DNA of 7,743 nucleotides from CAKOSP01 sp964404455 (lineage in GTDB: Bacteria > Bacillota_I > Bacilli_A > RF39 > UBA660), in contig CAYOJY010000045.1 in NCBI GenBank assembly GCA_964404455.1, positions 1 to 7,743 of the forward strand, in the 5' to 3' direction. Shown here piece after piece: positions 5,169 to 7,743 of this stretch (position 1 is its first letter; each line of letters starts with the position of its first letter). The translations under genes were made by a program, and so were the position numbers. Under the pieces are notes generated by a model. That model was not told the origin of the DNA, searched no databases, and saw only the letters and a list, made by a program, of their open reading frames with translations.

Positions 5169-6818
5169 ATGAAAAAAATATCGAATAAAGTTTTACAACT
5201 AATTAAAGATAATAAGAATATAGCGATAATCTTAATTATTGCGTTTTTAATTGTTTCAATATCAATTGCCGTAACCTATTCTTATTACAGTGTAACCAAT
5301 ACCCGTAATTTAATTAGTGGAAAAATTGGTGATATAACATTACCAGATTTAACTATACAATATATGATTGAAAATAGAAATGATGAAGGCGATGGAGCAG
5401 GAACTTATTTTTCAAGTTATAAAGCTCCCACTAATGGGTATGTTTTTATACCGGAAACTTCGAGTTGTACTAATGAAGCTTCTTTTGTAAAAAATGAAGA
5501 TAATACATTTACTATAAATTCAAAAGGTAAAACTAAATGTAATTTTTATTTTAATGCAGTTAATATTAATTCAACAGAAGATATTAGTTTAGTTTTTATG
5601 AAAGAAAGAAAAAAAGTTGATGGAAAAGGTGCAGGGGTTTATGAAACTGTTACTGAAGCTTCAATTGCATCCTTATTATTACAAGGTTATGCTTATAATA
5701 GCAGTTTATCAAAATGTTCAGATAATTCGGCTATTACTTATAATTTTTTTGAAAAAACAATCAATGTTGATGCGACAAAACCTAAATTGACTTGTACTAT
5801 TTATTTTAAAGTAGCGGCAAAAGCAACTGTTGGTTTTGTTATTGACCATGGTACGATGAGTGATTATATGCACGAAGTTGATTTTAATGGTTCTTTAACG
5901 ACTTCATACAATTTAGAAAGTGGTTATTTAGCAAGTAACGCTCGATTAATTTGTGATAATGGAATAGTCGGAAGTCTTTCGGAAACTACTATTAATTTAA
6001 CTAATGTACCTAAAACTGGTGTTTGTCGAATAGTATATATTACTCAATTACTGGCTTATACTGGTTCAGTACAAAATTATACTATTCCCGAAACAGGAAC
6101 TTATAAACTTCAAGTATGGGGCGCTGAAGGTGGAAATGCTGGGGGAAAAGGCGGATATTCTGAAGGAAATATTTATTTAACAAAAGGAACAAAAATATTT
6201 ATTCATGTTGGTGAAGCTGGTTCTAAATCGGGAAATTCTTTGTGTGCCGGTGGTGGTTATAATGGCGGAGGTTGTGCATTTAATACTGGTGGTGGTGGCG
6301 GTGGCGCTACTGACATTAGAATTGGTACAAATAATTTAAATTATAGGGTAATTGTTGCTGGCGGCGGTGGCGGTAAGGGTGCAGACTCTTGTGCTATTGG
6401 TGGTGCCGGTGGTGGTGTTAGTGGAATTGGTAACACAACTCAAGGTTCATGTGGAACTCAAGGTGGAGCAGGGAAAATTTTGGCCGGTGGTGAAGCGGGA
6501 ATATATTTAACAAATACAGGAAATGTTGGAACATTTGGCAATGGCGGAGCGGGAAAAAATGATACGTTAGACGGCGGCGGCGGTGGCGGCGGCTGGTTTG
6601 GTGGAGGATCTGGAGCAAGTGGTCTTTGGTCATCAGGCGCTGGTGGTGGAAGTGGCTTTATTTATACGGAAACCCATGCTAATTCTAATTTATCTTCAAA
6701 TTATTATCTGGAAAATGCAGCAACTTATGCAGGAGATGTTACTTTTTCTTCAATTACCGGAGGAACTGAAACTGGTCATTCCGGTAATGGATATGCAATT
6801 ATATCATTAGTTAATTAA
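5169..6818 (+). CDS. Membrane-anchored surface protein: three Cys-paired repeats plus ALK/LTK-like glycine-rich domain
   Basis: The 549-residue product has a basic N-terminus, one transmembrane or signal-anchor helix (about 18-36) and a large outside region. Three divergent repeats follow (about 61-129, 139-213 and 220-291), each with an aromatic GY segment and a cysteine pair: C100/C124, C183/C209 and C262/C286. The first two also share a DGxGAGxY motif. From about residue 296 the sequence matches the glycine-rich fold seen in ALK/LTK receptors and in bacterial or phage glycine-rich proteins: YTIPETGTYKLQVWGAEGG, GGYSEGNIYLTKGTKIFIHVGEAG, GGGGGGATDIRIG, YRVIVAGGGGGKG and GGGSGFIY. Four more cysteines (359, 369, 408, 428) lie in the glycine loops. 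A surface adhesin or ligand-binding role is inferred. There is no LPxTG motif, so anchoring would be by the N-terminal helix. Glycine codons (GGT/GGC) make the 3' half much richer in GC than its neighbours. Confidence 0.85.
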   Translation: MKKISNKVLQLIKDNKNIAIILIIAFLIVSISIAVTYSYYSVTNTRNLISGKIGDITLPDLTIQYMIENRNDEGDGAGTYFSSYKAPTNGYVFIPETSSCTNEASFVKNEDNTFTINSKGKTKCNFYFNAVNINSTEDISLVFMKERKKVDGKGAGVYETVTEASIASLLLQGYAYNSSLSKCSDNSAITYNFFEKTINVDATKPKLTCTIYFKVAAKATVGFVIDHGTMSDYMHEVDFNGSLTTSYNLESGYLASNARLICDNGIVGSLSETTINLTNVPKTGVCRIVYITQLLAYTGSVQNYTIPETGTYKLQVWGAEGGNAGGKGGYSEGNIYLTKGTKIFIHVGEAGSKSGNSLCAGGGYNGGGCAFNTGGGGGGATDIRIGTNNLNYRVIVAGGGGGKGADSCAIGGAGGGVSGIGNTTQGSCGTQGGAGKILAGGEAGIYLTNTGNVGTFGNGGAGKNDTLDGGGGGGGWFGGGSGASGLWSSGAGGGSGFIYTETHANSNLSSNYYLENAATYAGDVTFSSITGGTETGHSGNGYAIISLVN

Positions 6819-6845
6819 ATTAGCATATTTTTGATGCTAATTTTT
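6817..6845 (+). terminator. Intercistronic hairpin, partial terminator or attenuator
   Basis: AAATTAGCAT (6817-6826) pairs with ATGCTAATTT (6834-6843) around the loop ATTTTTG. It begins on the stop codon of the glycine-rich gene. The T-tract (6841-6845) is short and partly in the stem. The ribosome binding site of the next gene starts two bases later, and no separate promoter is visible between them. It probably reduces, rather than abolishes, downstream expression. Confidence 0.62.
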
Positions 6846-6858
6846 ACGGAGGAAAATT

Positions 6859-7131
6859 ATGTATTGTGAGAAATGCGGGGATGCAATGCCAGGTGATAGT
6901 TTTGTCTGCCCAACATGTGGAAAAATTTTAAGCCAAAAACAAATCAAAATTCATAAAGAAATGAATAAAAATAATAATCAGCCAAAATATTTATCTGATC
7001 GTTATGGAGTAAAAAAAGATATTGTTTTTAATAAAGATTTTAACAATAAGAATTTAATAGTATATATTATCTTCATTTTATTGATATTAATAATAATAGC
7101 ATTAATTGCAATTAATGCTTTCGGGAGTTAA
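6859..7131 (+). CDS. Small tail-anchored zinc-ribbon membrane protein
   Basis: The 90-residue product starts with a zinc ribbon, C3-x-x-C6 and C17-x-x-C20 (MYCEKCG...FVCPTCGK), expected to bind one zinc ion. A polar Lys/Asn-rich linker (about 25-64) follows, then a single hydrophobic helix (about 66-87) ends the protein, leaving the ribbon in the cytoplasm. Proteins of this design are common in Bacillota and are mostly uncharacterised. No specific function can be assigned. CGGAGGA (6847-6853) is 5 nt before the ATG. The gene lies 40 bp after the glycine-rich protein gene, with a hairpin between, and only 2 bp before the UPF0316 gene, so it is probably co-transcribed with both. Confidence 0.82.
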   Translation: MYCEKCGDAMPGDSFVCPTCGKILSQKQIKIHKEMNKNNNQPKYLSDRYGVKKDIVFNKDFNNKNLIVYIIFILLILIIIALIAINAFGS

Positions 7132-7133
7132 GT

Positions 7134-7643
7134 ATGATAATTATTTGTATAAAAATATTTTTGGCGAGAATTTTAGATGTCTCGCTTGGAACAGTTAAAA
7201 CTTATTTAATGGTTAAAGGCCAAAAAATACCCGCAACTTTTTTATCTTTTTTTGAGGTATTAATTTGGTTTTTGATAGCTCGTGAAGCACTAACTGTTGG
7301 AATATCTAATTTATGGATTCCTATTTCTTATGCATTAGGCTATGCGACGGGGACATTTTTAGGAACTTATATTACGGATAATATTATTAATAGTTTTGTC
7401 ACTGTTCAAATTATTACTAAAAAAGAAAATGATAAAATAATTGATATTTTAAGAGAAAATGGTTTTGGAGTATCTGTTGTTAATTTAAACAATACCAAAG
7501 ATGGAATTAAAAAAAATATGTTGTTTGTGGAAATAAACAAAAAAAGCTTAAATCATTTGAGAAAAATAATAGAAAATTCGAATGATAACTATTTTTTTAC
7601 TATTAATGAAACAAAATATGTTCAAAATGGAATTATTAAATAA
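7134..7643 (+). CDS. UPF0316 membrane protein (DUF5698 + DUF2179)
   Basis: The 169-residue product has an N-terminal membrane domain with about three helices (roughly 1-15, 37-55 and 60-82). It carries the family signature ARILDVSLGTVKTYLMVKGQ (11-30) and FFEVLIWFLIARE (39-51). A C-terminal soluble DUF2179-like domain spans about 90-165 (VQIITKKENDKIIDILRENGFGVSVV). Length and order match UPF0316 proteins such as B. subtilis YebE. The biochemical role of the family is not established; DUF2179 also occurs at the end of YitT-type membrane proteins. Its ribosome binding site (GGGAG, 7123-7127) is embedded in the end of the zinc-ribbon gene, two bases away, which indicates tight coupling. No clear terminator follows. 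Confidence 0.88.
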   Translation: MIIICIKIFLARILDVSLGTVKTYLMVKGQKIPATFLSFFEVLIWFLIAREALTVGISNLWIPISYALGYATGTFLGTYITDNIINSFVTVQIITKKENDKIIDILRENGFGVSVVNLNNTKDGIKKNMLFVEINKKSLNHLRKIIENSNDNYFFTINETKYVQNGIIK

Positions 7644-7644
7644 T

Positions 7645-7673
7645 TTTACTCAAGCGGGAAAATATGGTAATAT
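7645..7673 (+). promoter_or_regulatory. Possible promoter for the prepilin-like gene
   Basis: TTTACT (7645-7650), a 17-bp spacer and TAATAT (7668-7673) preceded by TGG give a modest extended -10 promoter. TATATT (7673-7678) is an alternative -10. No ComK-type box is evident. Confidence 0.35.
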
Positions 7674-7701
7674 ATATTAAAGATAGAGAGGTAGTGGATG
7701 A

Positions 7702-7743
7702 ATGAATTCAAAAAAAGGCTTCACATTAATTGAGTTAATTGCC
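7702..7743 (+). CDS. Type IV prepilin-like / pseudopilin protein, 3'-truncated by the window edge
   Basis: Only the first 14 codons are visible, but MNSKKGFTLIELIA is the classic class III signal: a short basic leader, then G-F-T-L-I-E. Prepilin peptidase cuts after Gly6, and the conserved glutamate falls at position 5 of the mature protein. In Bacillota such proteins are competence pseudopilins (ComGC/ComGD type) or type IV pilins, but which one cannot be told from this fragment. The start is fixed by an in-frame TGA at 7699-7701. A nearby ATG at 7698 is in another frame and soon stops. GAGAGG (7686-7691) is a plausible ribosome binding site, 10 nt upstream. Confidence 0.85.
   Translation, partial: MNSKKGFTLIELIA

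Noticed and set aside
6418..6633. Open frame of 71 codons on the minus strand
   Set aside because: It is antisense to the glycine-codon region. The His/Arg/Leu-rich translation is what GGN-rich DNA gives in reverse.
6583..6810. Open frame of 75 codons on the plus strand
   Set aside because: It is a shifted frame within the glycine-rich gene, with no ribosome binding site of its own.
1..7743. CRISPR array, toxin-antitoxin pair, retron or prophage module
   Set aside because: I looked for direct repeats with spacers, reverse transcriptase, nuclease or integrase motifs and found none. All sizeable frames are accounted for.

Overview
The window comes from an AT-rich, low-GC Gram-positive-type genome. 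The visible reasons are strong AAGGAGG-like ribosome binding sites, near-consensus sigma-A promoters, T-tailed hairpin terminators, Ile/Lys/Asn-rich proteins and a CotJB/CotJC spore-coat pair. Tryptophan is written TGG and every complete gene ends in TAA, so the standard code fits and a mycoplasma-type UGA=Trp code is not needed. My best inference is an uncultured gut-type Bacillota near the Bacilli/Erysipelotrichia/Mollicutes border. No rRNA is present to fix this.

Layout. Positions 1-143 hold the end of a plus-strand tRNA cluster: a 5'-truncated tRNA-Gln(UUG), then tRNA-Lys(UUU). A hairpin that looks bidirectional closes it. From the other side comes a minus-strand group read right to left: an FtsK/SpoIIIE DNA translocase, a membrane-anchored thioredoxin-fold protein with no cysteines, a small ORF in the gap, and TrmL, a tRNA wobble 2'-O-methyltransferase. 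FtsK and the small ORF/trmL pair each have their own recognisable promoter.

After a divergent intergenic region, the plus strand carries a two-gene cotJ operon. A CotJB with a CotJA-like N-terminal segment overlaps CotJC, a manganese-catalase-fold protein with all five metal ligands visible. A strong terminator ends it. A gene-free stretch of about 300 bp follows, with palindromes and a cluster of TGTC/GACA motifs that may be the remnant of an insertion-sequence end. A consensus promoter at its end drives a 549-residue membrane-anchored surface protein with three cysteine-paired repeats and an ALK/LTK-like glycine-rich domain. An intercistronic hairpin separates it from a tail-anchored zinc-ribbon protein and a UPF0316 (DUF5698-DUF2179) membrane protein, which look like one transcription unit. 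The window ends in the first 14 codons of a type IV prepilin-like gene.

Themes. The genes are mostly housekeeping (tRNA, tRNA modification, chromosome translocation), with envelope proteins and a sporulation-type operon. I see no defence system, CRISPR array, prophage or intact mobile element. The least explained items are the small ORF overlapping trmL, the CotJA-like fusion, the repeat architecture of the glycine-rich protein and the motif-rich spacer before it.
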